Shown: positions 44,625 through 55,952, numbered from the stretch's first letter. The stretch: 64,000 nt of DNA from Trichobilharzia szidati (GCA_944472155.2 OX235271.1:79964256-80028255); one strand, 5' to 3'. The notes: a model not told the origin generated them from the letters alone. Made by a program: numbers and translations.

Positions 44625-44800
44625 CCATTGAAAAATAAGGAGTACTGTCCCAATGTCCGAATGTTGTTATACGAGCTCACCTTGTTTCGTGAAGGTCTTA
44701 GGTTCGATCCCTCATAGGGTTATGGTTTCGTACTACCGATGAGTCTCAAAATAAGACGAGACATCTGTCTAGTACTTCTGGTTCTCAATTTTTGTTTTAT
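44625..44800 (+). mobile_element. Degenerate SINE, hammerhead family
   Basis: Head near 44655-44710 with box B-like AGGTTCGATCCC, then GATGAGTCTCAAAATAAG and ACGAGACATCTGTC. The tail is cut at about 44800. A detached tail lies near 45168-45250. Confidence 0.45.
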
Positions 44801-45403
44801 TACTAAGAGAACAAACTTTGTCCATTATCAGCACCAAGAAACGCAACACACAAGTTGTTGTCTCATAGTTTGTGCAAGGGCTGGGATACTGCACGGACTA
44901 CCAAACATAAGTAGATGATTATCTTTACGGGTCAATCAGGGTTTCCAGCTGCCGAAGATAGATCAGCACGTCCACCAGTCGTGTGTTGTAAGCGCCAGAC
45001 GTTCTCATTCTCTCTGTCAGTTTTGTGAGGAGCTTTCCCTGCCGAGTGGAGGTAGTGATTAGGACTTACTTTGCAGAAGCTATGAACAACGCGTGACCAT
45101 TTGAAAAGCACTTCGAGATAAAGACAGAAGTCTACCCCCCCCCCCGCTGGTCTCGTACCAAGTCCTTTATGGTTCTCTAACTGAAATCAATTCGTGATCA
45201 AAATTGAAGTCAATCAGATCCCTGCAAAACAATGCTTGGAAATTCATCTAGATTAGTTCACCAAACGTTGTACGTCTCATCATTGTTATTGTTATTGTGA
45301 AAGTGAATATATACGATGCTTCTTACAATATAACATCACTTCATAGTGAACTGAGATTGTGAATCACCTAGTTTAATGTGAAATATTTAAAATTTGGTTG
45401 ACA

Positions 45404-45782
45404 TGTAACAACAGAAGACAAGGCTGGCAACAGATCAGTTTTATTACGAAAACCAACAGGTATTTATATGTATTTTACGTACATTAATAGGCTTCTGCCC
45501 GCAGAAAGAAGGCGGTCTTCTGATTGGTTGTTTGCAAACAAACGCAGTCTTCTGCTTTCTCGTTTTCGATATTTCTCGGAAATGCGAGCCACTTGTCTGC
45601 GAATCATATTTGTCCACGTCTAGGTCAGCTGTGATCGGTTGTTGAATCAGCCTGGATTAATTTCTACCAATCAGCGTAGATCAATGTCTACCAATTGGCT
45701 AGCAGCTTGCACTCACCACAGACAAAACTCAGCACTGAAGAATAGGCAATATAAACTTGGTTAAACCGTAGTAACCTGTTCA
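45404..45782. repeat. Possible solo LTR
   Basis: A segment of about 380 bp starting TGTAACA and ending TGTTCA, with an AATAAA-like signal on the minus strand near 45438-45444 and internal short duplications. No target-site duplication was found, so this is tentative. Confidence 0.25.
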
Positions 45783-45784
45783 TC

Positions 45785-46080
45785 GATGATAATAATAAAG
45801 CTTTATTTCAGACATTATGAGAACATATAGTACAAAAGTTTTCAGCGCATTTAGTTCCAAAATACTTTTTTCTTCATACAGGATTTACATGTAAAGTAAT
45901 AATTTGAAGTATATCTTCATTTCGTTGAAGAATTGCTCATTGTTTACTTGGAAGCAAGTTAAATCAGCGCGCAACTTCATGTGTAGGTCATTTGATACAA
46001 CTGGACGATTAAAACAATGATAAATCCAGATGACATTGAGCATTTTGGTGGAAAGCAATTTCGGTAGCACAGGAATTCAA
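45785..46080 (-). repeat. Possible LINE 3' end with ATT-repeat tail
   Basis: On the minus strand the segment ends GAAATAAAGCTTTATTATTATTATC. That resembles the ending of the CR1-like LINE at 51709-51735. A short frame at 45885-46070 could be a C-terminal remnant. Weakly supported. Confidence 0.35.
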
Positions 46081-46117
46081 CAGGCAGCATTGATGCATTG
46101 CACTTCTACATTTTTAT

Positions 46118-46311
46118 TTTATTTTTTTTTATTTTTGATTTACAGCTTGATTTCCACACCGTATTATCAGTACAAGTGTGGAATTTTCAGCATGGATATC
46201 GGTTGCCCAAATTCAGGCATACCATAGATATCGGGTGTGCGCCGGCAGGGGCTCGAACCTCGGACCATGTGCATGGTCGGCGAGAGTCCTAACCACTGTG
46301 CCACCGACGCA
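46118..46311 (-). mobile_element. tRNA-headed SINE with CR1-like tail, minus strand
   Basis: Head at the right (46311-46240, box B GGTTCGAGCCCC). The tail with TGCTGAAAATTCCACAC and TGTAC is at about 46192-46170. The same head-tail combination occurs at 6073-6240. Confidence 0.6.
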
Positions 46312-46599
46312 GCTCTAATATCTGTCTAACTGCTGCAACACTTTGTTACTCGGGTGGCATAAATTTCTTCAAGACTGCAAAACGTCTTCCTACCGAGTGC
46401 ACAAAACGTGCTGAAATTAAGTTTCCTCAGTCCATGAAATCACTGACTGCTAATCAGCAGCATAGAAGGCGAAGTTAGAGTATCATAGCCAAAGTGAAGG
46501 TCTTTTAAAAGTTTACCTCAAGGACCGATCAGACACAGGGAATGCTTGGACTTGGACTTTTTCTGCAAATCTATGCTGTTAGGTAGTGTTATGGCGTCT

Positions 46600-46697
46600 A
46601 AGACTAAGGTTTAAGATTTAGGGTTCAGGTTAGCTTTAGGGTTAAAATTAGAATTAGGAGTTAGGATTGTGGTTCGAGGAGTTAGGAGTAGGTTGAA
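46600..46697 (+). repeat. Degenerate TTAGGG-like tract
   Basis: Irregular TTTAGGGTT, GGTTAG, TTTAGGGTTA, ATTAGGAG and TTAGGAT units. Reminiscent of telomeric TTAGGG but never in perfect tandem. Confidence 0.4.
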
Positions 46698-46699
46698 GA

Positions 46700-47305
46700 A
46701 TAGTGTCAGAAATATCAATGGATTTCAAAGTATCATGACCTACAGTCACTTGGATGAATGGGTATATCTTGCATGGTACGATTTCTCTATAGATCATTTG
46801 TGTATTGACTGGGAGACATTCTTACAACACATAAAGTACAACTACACAGTGTAATATCATGTTAGCAATATTTTTGAGTGTGTCTTCCAACGATTATGAG
46901 ACTGTTTTGCATCTGAATTCTGATTGGCCATCCCAGGTCACTGATAGTTCAACCTTGCCGCATAGAAGAAGGTGTAGCTGTGTGCTTTACAGAAGTGTAA
47001 AAACTTGAGGTGATCTATTTCTGTGCAATTTTCTACACTGATACGTCAGTCAATGTAAATAAGTTACTGGAAAATTGTATGGTTGCGTTCTAAGTGGTTA
47101 AAAACTCTGATTGATGGAGTGGCTTGGGTCAGTTGATATTGACTCATCTTATTTGTCAATATCTCCTTCACACTTTCCGCTGACATCATAGTTACATTTC
47201 TTTTCCCTTCTTTTATTTATGTTCTATGAAAGTCTTACAACTTGAAGGCATACACTTCTTTCTATGCAATGCTCTATGTTGCTTCTCCAGTCATTTTTCT
47301 CTTTA
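46700..47305. other. Intronic stretch without recognised features
   Basis: No domain in the short open frames. Confidence 0.35.
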
Positions 47306-47310
47306 TTCAA

Positions 47311-47510
47311 GTGTTGGTTTGTAGAGATTTGATTGCTTACAAGATTTCATCATGAGCTGACATTGGTTAGAGAACCATTGGAAAACCAGCTGGGAGTACT
47401 GGACAGCTGTTTCGTCCTAGTTTGGGACTCTTCATTAGTACGCACCCACCGAGGTTCGAAACCAGGACCTTCCGGTTACAAAGCGAGCTCGTAGAGTATT
47501 AAGCCACTTT
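47311..47510 (-). mobile_element. tRNA-headed SINE, minus strand
   Basis: Complete order in reverse: tail 47311-47360, core 47395-47435 (CAGCTGTTTCGTCCTAGTTT), box B near 47451-47462 and head to about 47510. Confidence 0.6.
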
Positions 47511-47519
47511 CTAAGCCAT

Positions 47520-48260
47520 TAAGCCTCAATCTAATCACATATTACACAGAAAAGGTATTGAAGAATACTCTTCATTCATCTGTAACTGAGAGGTTGATTT
47601 TCCACTTTTAAAATTTCTCTCCTTATTCGACCGATTTGTTATTTCATATTTGTAGAAAAAATATGATGAAAGGAACGTGCTCAACCGGTTATTTTGTGTT
47701 TGGACAGTAGTGTATTCAGAGATGAAACATCCAATATTTGAATTGAGTAGTAGTTGTTTTTGTTGTAATCGTTACATTTGTCCCTGTTGATAATGTTACA
47801 CACGTATTGGGAACTTTGTATCAACTCTGGTTACGTGATGTATGAAAAGGGGGTGGATATGACAGAATCTAACTTAATCTAAAATTTTGCTAAACTTTAT
47901 AATCTCTGAGTAGAAATCTCTTTCCGCTGTAATTCAAGAATACTTTATTGAAATTATTTGGACGCTCAGTTCCGTTGTTGACATGTCAGCTACCAACATC
48001 GACTCTTTGTAAATGTCTTATGGTTAGCTAGGTGTTATTTGTTTGACAGTGTTAAATAGTGAAATTTAGGACGTACGTTCCTTTTTTATTTGAGACTATT
48101 CAGCTGGATAATGGTTTGGTGGTGGAAATGGCGGGTACTGGGTTTGAGTTTATGTGGAAAAATTCTCATTCATTGATTAACGATGTGGTTACATTTAGCC
48201 GTAAAGATCCAAATAGGTCTAAGCACGAGTTTTGACTCCCTTGATGACCATCATTGTCAT
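47520..48260. other. Intronic stretch without recognised features
   Basis: Nothing recognised. Confidence 0.35.
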
Positions 48261-48265
48261 TTTTT

Positions 48266-48490
48266 CCTTCACGTCCCCAGTGAAACATAGAGCTTCAATC
48301 TAGAGGCTTGAAGTTTCTGTACCAGTGTTTATTTTTACAGGATGGGGTTGCTAGCCTCATGCCCAACCTTTCCTCTTCACCAGCTTTTTATTACTGGCTT
48401 ACCGAGGTAAAGGAGTGCGTTGGCCGGGGATCGAACCCCGAACCATCTGTGGGGTCGGCAAGCGTCCTAACCGCTGTGCCACCGACGCAC
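48266..48490 (-). mobile_element. tRNA-headed SINE with RTE-type tail, minus strand
   Basis: Tail at 48270-48300, body with GCTAGCCTCATG, head with box B GGTTCGATCCCCGG (reverse, 48438-48425). It faces the next SINE head-to-head. Confidence 0.7.
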
Positions 48491-48537
48491 CATCAATGTC
48501 ACCATTATCCACAAATAAATTCAAGTATACTTTATTC

Positions 48538-48764
48538 AGCGTTGTTGGCACACTGATAGACTGCTCGCCGACCATGCAGGTGGTCCGGGGTTCGATCCCC
48601 GACGGCACACTTCTTTACTTCTCTAAGCCAGTAGTAAGACTGGTAAAGAGGGGAAGGCTGGGCATGAGGCTAGCAACCCCATTCTGTAAAAATAATCACC
48701 ACTGCTACCGAAACTTTAAGCCTCTAGCTTGAAACCCCCTTGTTCCACTGGGAACGTAAAGGAA
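48538..48764 (+). mobile_element. tRNA-headed SINE with RTE-type tail, plus strand
   Basis: Starts 48 bp after the head of the previous copy and runs to about 60 bp before the last TMCC exon. Box B GGGTTCGATCCCC is at 48588-48600. Confidence 0.7.
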
Positions 48765-48827
48765 TAAAAAAAATAATTTAAAAAATACTTTATTCTATTC
48801 TTTTTGTTTTATTTTGCATTTTTTTAG

Positions 48828-49029
48828 GAAACTTGCCGTCTGCTTTTCCATGACTATGTTGGCTAGCTGTTTACTTGTGTATACATCTGATCCTATTATT
48901 GTATGGCTCAGGGAAGATAATATTACTGACAATCCTGATACTACAATTCATCGAAGATCTCATTACTGGCGTAGTATATTAATTGCCATTTTATCATTTT
49001 TTCGAAGTTTTTCACGTGGAATGTCTTAG
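48828..49029 (+). CDS. TMCC-like gene, last coding exon
   Basis: Begins after GCATTTTTTTAG with the G that completes the split Arg codon. It encodes KLAVCFSMTMLASCLLVY (second membrane segment), a short polar loop (REDNITDNPDTT) and a C-terminal aromatic/hydrophobic stretch (HYWRSILIAILSFFRSF) before TAG at 49027-49029. The short tail after the second segment, with a W and an FF pair, parallels the ending of vertebrate TMCC proteins. About 476 residues are covered by the four joined exons, or 497 with the candidate exon at 3583. Confidence 0.85.
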
Positions 49030-50950
49030 CAACAACTACAACAACAACAACAATAACAGCAACAAAATCAAATGTAACGCTTTAATTTATTTCTTTATTT
49101 TTATTTAAAACAGGCACACACACACGGATATGTGCTTTTTTTCTTCTTTTATTACTTTATTCCACCAATCAGTTTTCATCTCAGTGGTGTGTCTGCTGTT
49201 CTAAGACAATTGTTTGGTTTTCTCCTGGTGCTACCCCCTGTATGTATATACATATGCTATGTATGCATACGTTAATTTCTGCCTAATACTATACTATATT
49301 ACTGTTTATAATAATAATAATGATAATATTACGTACCTTCATCATCATCTCGACTATGTTTGGTGTTTTGTTGTCTGTCTTCATAAAGTAGCAGTAATCT
49401 ATCATGACAAATTTACATGTGTATATGCTTTACTTTGTTTAATTGCGTATAAAACTCCTGCTCCTGCTCCTGCTCTTCGCCCCCTCCCACTCCTCCACAA
49501 ATTGTAAACCACACATTTTGTTTTAATGCATCCGTACTGTAATTTTTTATCTATAGTAATACCATTCGTGTGTGTTCGAATTGTTCCTCTTCTCATTTCT
49601 TTGAGATTCTTCCGCTTTCATTGGTACCCTTTACTCATTTAGCTTATTTATTTATTTATTTATTCGATAATTGTCTTTGGGAAATATCACTGTATGCGTA
49701 ATTGTACTATTGTCGTTTCTTTGTACTGTGTAATGTAATGTCTTCATTTTTGTCGCGTTTGCTTGTTGTTTTTGTTTTAAAATCGCCATCAAATTGTTCT
49801 ACTGTCCCGGTTTTTATTGATTATCCCTATCATCACTCTTCTCCGTTTCTTCTTCCCTTCTTTTTTTGTTTGTTTGCTTACGCAACACTACCTAACAGTC
49901 ACTCACTGACTAATTGCAAGACAAAAAGAGTATAAGTGTATACTTTGTACTGCACTGTGCTGTATTGTATTGTTGTTATTTATTTGTTCTAAATACCCCC
50001 CCGCTCTCTCTCTCGCTCTCCATCTCTTGTTTTAGAGTTCTTTGTCTCCATCCTACCACCCCCTCTTCAAAAAACGACCTTGTTGTTGACTCCAGTTTTC
50101 ATTATATTTTCATGGAATTATTTATGAATTTTCTTTCTCTCCAGTGTTTGAGTGTTATATACGTATACATAAATGCCATGGAGCACACGTCCTGTTCGCA
50201 AGTGAAGTTGTTTATCCTTAGTTGTTTTCATTTGCTCTCCGACCCCCCTCCCTCTCCCTCTGAGTATGCCCGCTCCTTTTCTAATCACAGTTAATTTGAG
50301 ATTTCTCTACTCTTCATATTTTATTTCTTTTCTGAGAAACTGATTTTTTTTCCTGCTTGCCAGGCATACAAACACACACTTGATTGACATTTTATGTGCA
50401 AGCAAATAGGTGATTCGTCCGTCTTTCAACAGAAAATTCAAAACAGACATCATCACCTCAGTAGATTGTTACAATACTCATCTTCATTTACGTTTTGTTT
50501 TGTTTTTTTCTTTTGTGTTACCGCACAACACATCCTACAGATAGATATTTAAAGAGAACAAGACAGTTACTTCTGCTGTGTGTGTTTGAAAATGAGATAA
50601 TACACAGGAGAGAATTGAACAGTCCACTGTGTGTGAATTTTTATACATCGATGCTTTGCTTCTTCGTTTTTTTTCTTTTTTTAGAGTACACAAAAATTAA
50701 TGTCTTTGAGTTCTTTTGATTTTTCAATTGTGCTTTTTCTTGCTCTTACACCAGTACAGTATTATTGATATATTATTGTTTATTTGTTGTTTTCGTCGTC
50801 ATTGTCGTCAACGTTGTTTCCTTTAAGACTTCTGTTTATTGTATGCATGCATGTCCTTTCTCCTTTTCTGTTTCCTCACTACTTCTTTATTTTATTTTTG
50901 AAGGAATAATACGGATAATAAAGTCGTCAGTGATTCGTTGATCGAATATT
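49030..50950 (+). other. Probable 3' UTR of the TMCC-like gene
   Basis: T/C-rich non-coding sequence with a CAA-rich start (49030-49070), free of the SINE and LINE copies seen upstream. AATAAA lies at 50917-50922, and another at 51079-51084. CTCCTG repeats are at about 49457-49474. Confidence 0.5.
50917..50922 (+). promoter_or_regulatory. Candidate polyadenylation signal
   Basis: AATAAA, roughly 1.9 kb after the TMCC stop. A second AATAAA is at 51079. Which is used cannot be told. Confidence 0.35.
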
Positions 50951-51372
50951 ATGCACACATAATACATACACACTCATACATACATGCATGCACATACACA
51001 CACACACACGAATACACGCATATTTACACATACATACATACATACATTAATATCTAATTGTAAATTAAATAATTCTATAATAAAAAACAGATTTGAATCA
51101 AAGGCTATCGTTTTCTGACTCGTTTTTTAAAATGTTTATTCATTCATTCATATGTCACTAAGCATGTTGATAGGTTGTGATTTTACAGGTTATGTTTTAT
51201 TGTTCATTTCGTCTCGATTCAACATCAGGTTAGAGAGCACTGAAAATCAGAAAGCACTGGACACAACTATAACAGCTATATCTGTACAGATGACTTCCTA
51301 GAGAGTGAATTAGGAGGCATCCAAAATACGCTGGTCCAAATGAGTTATCCTAGTAGATTTATAAGGTGACAC

Positions 51373-51695
51373 ATGAAAACCGGGTATAATAAAGAGAAAA
51401 TGACAACAGTTAAAAAGAAACAACTGTTCCTAAAATTGCAATTTAATGGGAATGTGGCTAGTGAAGTCTTACATCTAAGATTATCGAGAGCAATGAAACG
51501 AAATAGTACCACCGCCACCCTTTGTTTGTCATTTTCCAGCCGACCAATTATGATTGCTCAAGCGAAAGAAAAGCTTGCTAGCTGTGCCACTTCTATGTGT
51601 ATCTAGAAATTTAGCTGCTCCTGTGGAGAAAGTTAGATGGGATGAACAACTAGACAGCTCAACAAACGTGTTAATGAACATCTTCCTTCATAGTT
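51373..51695 (+). pseudogene. PLE fragment, left part (split by LINE)
   Basis: Reads KKKQLFLKLQFNGNVASEV, matching residues about 495-510 of the intact PLE. It then gives CATSMC, (frame change) KFSCSCGESYVG and TRQLNKRVNEHLP, the GIY-YIG core region equal to residues 556-585. Its continuation appears at 55130. Confidence 0.65.
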
Positions 51696-51708
51696 CAGAA
51701 CAGGGCCA

Positions 51709-54700
51709 AATAAATAATAATAATAATTTGCTTTATTCCAGAAACAGTACTAGTTGTACAGTGTGGAATTTTCAGCACATATCTACAATATTTGCATCTA
51801 ATTTTACCGACGTTTAAAATAAGTATTAAACAAACAAAAAAAAGTAAATCTGAAGACACCAACAGCAAAAAAAAAACAGGATAAACACAAAATAATTATG
51901 AATGCGAAAAAGTACCAAAGTCTACCAAGGTCTAATGCAGTGTTTGTGGTGGTAGTGTGAGTAATCCTGAATAATACAAAATTTTTTTCAGGTGGTGACT
52001 ATGGCATTCACAAACAATGATTGTCAGTTTAGTATTGCCAAAAAGTGTAGAAAATAAGAAAAGCAACCACAAAACTAATAATTACATGATGGTTAATGAC
52101 ACGACAATTTTGTAATACTCATAGTGCTAATATAGTCGGAACCAGTGGATACACAATAGAAGGAATATAGTAAAGTACAAAAAAGGAAGCCAGTGTTAAT
52201 ATTTCAGGTAGCTAAGTAAGTTTGAAGAAGGAGTTCACTAAAGAATACGAAATAAGAGAGAAATAAAAGAGTATGGAATTATGTTGTTAATAACAAAGCA
52301 AGTCACAGGTTTCACGCTTAACATTGTCTCTGTCGCTTAGAACACGGGCCAAGTATGGTATCGTTGAGTTCCTGTACTTGGTTGTACGAGCATAGATTCT
52401 TTTATACTGATTTCTGGTTTTACTTGATGAGATACAAGGAGAGAGTTGGGAATAGAGGGGGTGTTGGGGGTCTGAGAGTATGGTTTTAGACCACTTTTCA
52501 CATGTATTCAGATGCCTATCAACTAAAGTAATCACGAGCTGACTGAGGTTAGCACCACTAGTCCTACTAACTACTGTCAACATCCTTCTCAGGATGGAAT
52601 AGTCCTTTTTCAGTAGACCAGGAAAGACTAACGGGGAGCAGTAAAGTAGAATAGGTAGGATACAAGAGTTGACAAATTGTGAAAGTAGAGGTTGGGTGAT
52701 TCCAGATTGTCTAAGTTTCTTAATGTAGTAGGTAAGACAGAACACTTTCCTAGAAATCATTAGGATATGAGATGTCCAAGTAAGGTCAGAAGATAGAACT
52801 AGACCGAGGTATTTTGCATTAGACTTAGTTTCAATTTTAGTCCCCTCAATGCAACAGTCTTCATGAGAACTTACTAGTGTTTGTAGATCTCGTTTATGCC
52901 TAAGGGAGAAGTCGACAGTCTGGCATTTTGAGGGATTCAGCATGAGACCATTTAGTTTGGACCACTCACTGATGTCCGACAGGAAGCTATTTAATTTGAG
53001 ACAGTCTGACTGAGACTTAATGGAAAACGATACAGACAGGTCGTCTGCATATTTGACGAAGTTGACTTCATCTGAGAGAGGTAAATCATGTAAGAAGAAG
53101 GAAAAGAGAAACGGAGAAAGAACAGCACCCTGAGGAACTCCAGCTTCAGTAAGCAATGGAGAGGAAGATGCACCATTATATACCGTGTACTGCATCCTAT
53201 TAGAGAAGTAAGAGTGCAGCCAGTTGATAACCCAGGGCTCAGTTTGTGCTAGGCTAAGCTTGTTTAACAATAGGCCTCTAGGTACAGAGTCGAAAGCAGA
53301 TGTATAGTCAAGGAACGTACAACGGACAAACTCGGCCCCTTTGTCTAAGGAGGATACAATGTTGTGATGAAACACAGCAGCAGCGTCCAAAGTACTTTTA
53401 CCCTGTTTGTAAGCAAACTGCTTTGGATCGTTTGAGAAGCTTAGGGAGGGAACAAGTTTTAGTAACAATAGTTTCTCCATTAGTTTCAAAAAAGGAGAGG
53501 TTATAGCGATAGGTCTGAACTTAGCATTATTACCAGAGCCTGACTTAGGTACAGGGATGATTTTAATATCTTTCCACAGAGAAGGTACAACATTATTAGA
53601 AAAGGAAGTATTAAAAATGTTTGTAAGTGGGTTGCTTAAAATATCAGCACATTTCCTTAGGACAATGGCAGGTATACCATCAGGACCTAGACTCTGGGAA
53701 GGTTTAAGAGATTTGAAACTTTTAAGAACATCAGAAGTTTTAAAACTATGAAAGTCACTGGTCATGTTATTTGTTACATTGAAGCTAAAAGGTACATTGG
53801 GAAGGCGGATAAAAGATCTATTAAGAGTATTTGCATCAATAGAGGGAGCATAAGAACTATGCTTACCACAACCTGTAATTTCTTTGAAAAGCTTCCACAT
53901 GTTCCCAGGAGTTTTACATGACAAAATTCTTTGATTATAAATATTGTTTAACCTCTTGATTTCGGATTTGATTTGGATGTTTATTCTCCTAAGACCAGCT
54001 TTATCCTTAGCCTTGTACAGTCTCTCTTTTTCTCTTCGAAGCTTTTTGAGATGAGGAGAAGAGAAACGATCTATTCTTTTGAAAAGTATCTGTTTAGGAC
54101 AGCATACATCAAGGCAGAATTTAAGATAGTCAGTCAGATTGGAAATAGTATCATCCAGAGTGTGTTCAGTGAAAAGTTCCCAGTTTGTGTCATTTAACAT
54201 ACATCTTAGTTTGAGCACGTTTTCTTGTGAGTAACATCTTTGTTGTGTTTTCCTGGAGAGATTCGAGAGGATATTAGAGTGATATCTGCTATATATCTTC
54301 GGTAATATCCGAATAATACAATGATCAGAGTTCATTATAGGAGCACGTCTGCGTGCTTCATATATTTCCGCATCATTAGTAAATACTAGATCCAGAGTTT
54401 TATCAAGTCGAGTTGGAAATTTGACAATGTTGACATGACCTAATGATTCAAGAAAAGAACAGTCACAGGTATTGAAATCTCCAGTGACAACTGATAAAGA
54501 GTTTTCAAGATGTGTAACCGCGAATGCTGTGAATTCATCGGCAAAATGAGATAGATCCGAGGCGGAACATCTAGGAGTAACATAAATGTTTGAGATGAAG
54601 ACGTATTTAAACTTGGATAGGTGTTTCGGACGACATTTGACTGTAATACAATCAATAAAGTCACTAGAGAAAGAAAAACATACATTATTTGAAGTTGACC

Positions 54701-55120
54701 ACTGAGAATGAATGAAGGTTGCGACTCCTCCACCTCTTTTCTTTCTAGAGCATATTCGATCTTGTCTGAACAATGTGAAACCATTTAGAGAAACCAGGTT
54801 GTCGTCATAAAGATCATGGAGCCATGTTTCTTGTAGTGTGACTATCGCAGTATTGTGATAAGTATCAGATGATAAGAGAGACTGGAGATGCATAATTTTG
54901 TTGGGAAGTGAACTGCAGTTAGAACTGACAATAACAGGAATAGTTGTGCGATATAATGGTGTCCGTTTGAGAGCGCGTTGCCAACCACCATGATGTTTAC
55001 TCTTAGTTTTATTAGATGCATGAAAGTCATATGGTTTAAAACGTTTAATGAATTCATTACTGTATTTGATACGATTTGTAATCATATTTAGTTAAAATTA
55101 AAAATGAAAACATGATGTAT
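51709..55120 (-). mobile_element. CR1-like LINE with intact ORF
   Basis: Minus-oriented non-LTR retrotransposon. It has an uninterrupted 932-codon ORF (55085-52287), a 3' UTR of about 560 bp and an ATT-repeat tail at 51709-51726. Only ~35 bp precede the ORF and no ORF1 is present, so it is probably 5'-truncated. It interrupts a PLE copy. Confidence 0.8.
52287..55085 (-). CDS. LINE ORF2-like protein: APE endonuclease and reverse transcriptase
   Basis: A 932-aa protein that would nick target DNA and prime reverse transcription there. Endonuclease: QET at 85-87, GDFN at 202-205, SDH at 253-255. Reverse transcriptase: LGPDGIP at 466-472, PVPKSG at 511-516, FRPIAI at 523-528, DYTSAFDSVP at 593-602, AGVPQGAVLSP at 648-658 and catalytic YADD at 679-682. 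A C-terminal thumb-like region of about 200 residues follows. There are no internal stops. Placement in the CR1/jockey-like group is inferred from motif style. Its start could lie upstream of the annotated ATG if the element is 5'-truncated. Confidence 0.85.
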   Translation of the reverse strand: MITNRIKYSNEFIKRFKPYDFHASNKTKSKHHGGWQRALKRTPLYRTTIPVIVSSNCSSLPNKIMHLQSLLSSDTYHNTAIVTLQETWLHDLYDDNLVSLNGFTLFRQDRICSRKKRGGGVATFIHSQWSTSNNVCFSFSSDFIDCITVKCRPKHLSKFKYVFISNIYVTPRCSASDLSHFADEFTAFAVTHLENSLSVVTGDFNTCDCSFLESLGHVNIVKFPTRLDKTLDLVFTNDAEIYEARRRAPIMNSDHCIIRILPKIYSRYHSNILSNLSRKTQQRCYSQENVLKLRCMLNDTNWELFTEHTLDDTISNLTDYLKFCLDVCCPKQILFKRIDRFSSPHLKKLRREKERLYKAKDKAGLRRINIQIKSEIKRLNNIYNQRILSCKTPGNMWKLFKEITGCGKHSSYAPSIDANTLNRSFIRLPNVPFSFNVTNNMTSDFHSFKTSDVLKSFKSLKPSQSLGPDGIPAIVLRKCADILSNPLTNIFNTSFSNNVVPSLWKDIKIIPVPKSGSGNNAKFRPIAITSPFLKLMEKLLLLKLVPSLSFSNDPKQFAYKQGKSTLDAAAVFHHNIVSSLDKGAEFVRCTFLDYTSAFDSVPRGLLLNKLSLAQTEPWVINWLHSYFSNRMQYTVYNGASSSPLLTEAGVPQGAVLSPFLFSFFLHDLPLSDEVNFVKYADDLSVSFSIKSQSDCLKLNSFLSDISEWSKLNGLMLNPSKCQTVDFSLRHKRDLQTLVSSHEDCCIEGTKIETKSNAKYLGLVLSSDLTWTSHILMISRKVFCLTYYIKKLRQSGITQPLLSQFVNSCILPILLYCSPLVFPGLLKKDYSILRRMLTVVSRTSGANLSQLVITLVDRHLNTCEKWSKTILSDPQHPLYSQLSPCISSSKTRNQYKRIYARTTKYRNSTIPYLARVLSDRDNVKRETCDLLCY

Positions 55121-55129
55121 TAGATGCAA

Positions 55130-55400
55130 ATATGTAGGTGTACGGAAAGGTAGCCCAGGTGTCAAACAGGCCGCCAAATCTATAAGAAGTTCTATTTTGA
55201 CTCATTTGATTGATAGCGGTCACCAAGTGGACAGAAATAGTGCCTTCAAAGTTATCTATAACGCATTCCATCTAGCCTTTCGAACGGAATTCGGACCCGC
55301 CTTTTATACATAGCCGAAGCTATGGGAAATCGAGAGAATAATCCTATTATTTGCATACAAAAGAAGTTTGTTCTACTTTTGTCTCTCCCTTGACCTAGGT
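55130..55400 (+). pseudogene. PLE fragment, right part (split by LINE)
   Basis: Reads VRKGS, SIRSSILTHLIDSGHQVDRN, FKVIYNA, then after a shift IAEAMGNRENNPIICIQKK and LLLSLP before TGA. It equals residues about 589-657 of the intact PLE and follows on from 51695. At least one frameshift (near 55290-55310). Confidence 0.65.
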
Positions 55401-55765
55401 AAAGTTTAATTTGACCCTCCCATCCTTTTTTATTTTTCATTTCCTTCGTGTTTTAATGATATTTACTTAAAGTCTGATTATCTATCCACTTCACCATGAA
55501 AATTACAGCTATTTCGCTGTGATTTCTAACTTTATCGGCTCGTCATATAGCGCTACCCTCAGTTAGTGCCTTCGCCTTGACGTGCTGTATGTACACTGCT
55601 GATATACCCCAATATACAATGATGAAATAGTTGTTCTGTGCTGCTTGGTTTTCAGTCGTCTTTGTGACAAATCCTACACTGAAATTAATCTAAATCCCTA
55701 CAAAAACCGATAATTTCAATGACTGGTTGCAGTCTTTTCATTTCTTTGTGTTCTATAAATCGATT
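55400..55765. other. Mostly unannotated, with a SINE-tail fragment
   Basis: A degenerate hammerhead-family tail may lie near 55630-55700 (CGTCTTTGTGACAAATCC, AAATCCCTACAAAAACC). Nothing else recognised. Confidence 0.3.
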
Positions 55766-55767
55766 TT

Positions 55768-55952
55768 TGGGCTTCAAGCTGGAGCTTTAAAGTTTCAGTA
55801 GCTGTGCTGTGGTGTTGCTAGCCTTTACACCTGACCTTTCTCCTTTACGAGGTTTACTGCTGACTATGTGTAGAGTGTGTCAGCAGACGAAAATCGAACC
55901 TGGATGACATGCTTGAATGGTGAGCAGTCTACCCTTAAACTATCGATGCACA
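55768..55952 (-). mobile_element. Old tRNA-headed SINE, RTE-tail family
   Basis: Minus strand: decayed head (box B-like GGTTCGATTTTCG near 55901-55889), the body block with GTAAAGGAGAAAGGTCAG and the tail start GCTTGAAGC near 55772. Diverged. Confidence 0.45.

Noticed and set aside
45404..45782. Firm solo LTR call
   Set aside because: TG...CA ends and AATAAA are suggestive, but flanking target-site duplication is absent; kept only as low confidence.
49214..50719. Several plus-strand ORFs after the TMCC stop
   Set aside because: T/C-rich composition produces chance open frames with hydrophobic low-complexity translation. No domains or splice context.
53300..54197. Plus-strand ORFs opposite the LINE
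   Set aside because: Antisense shadows of the 932-aa LINE ORF.
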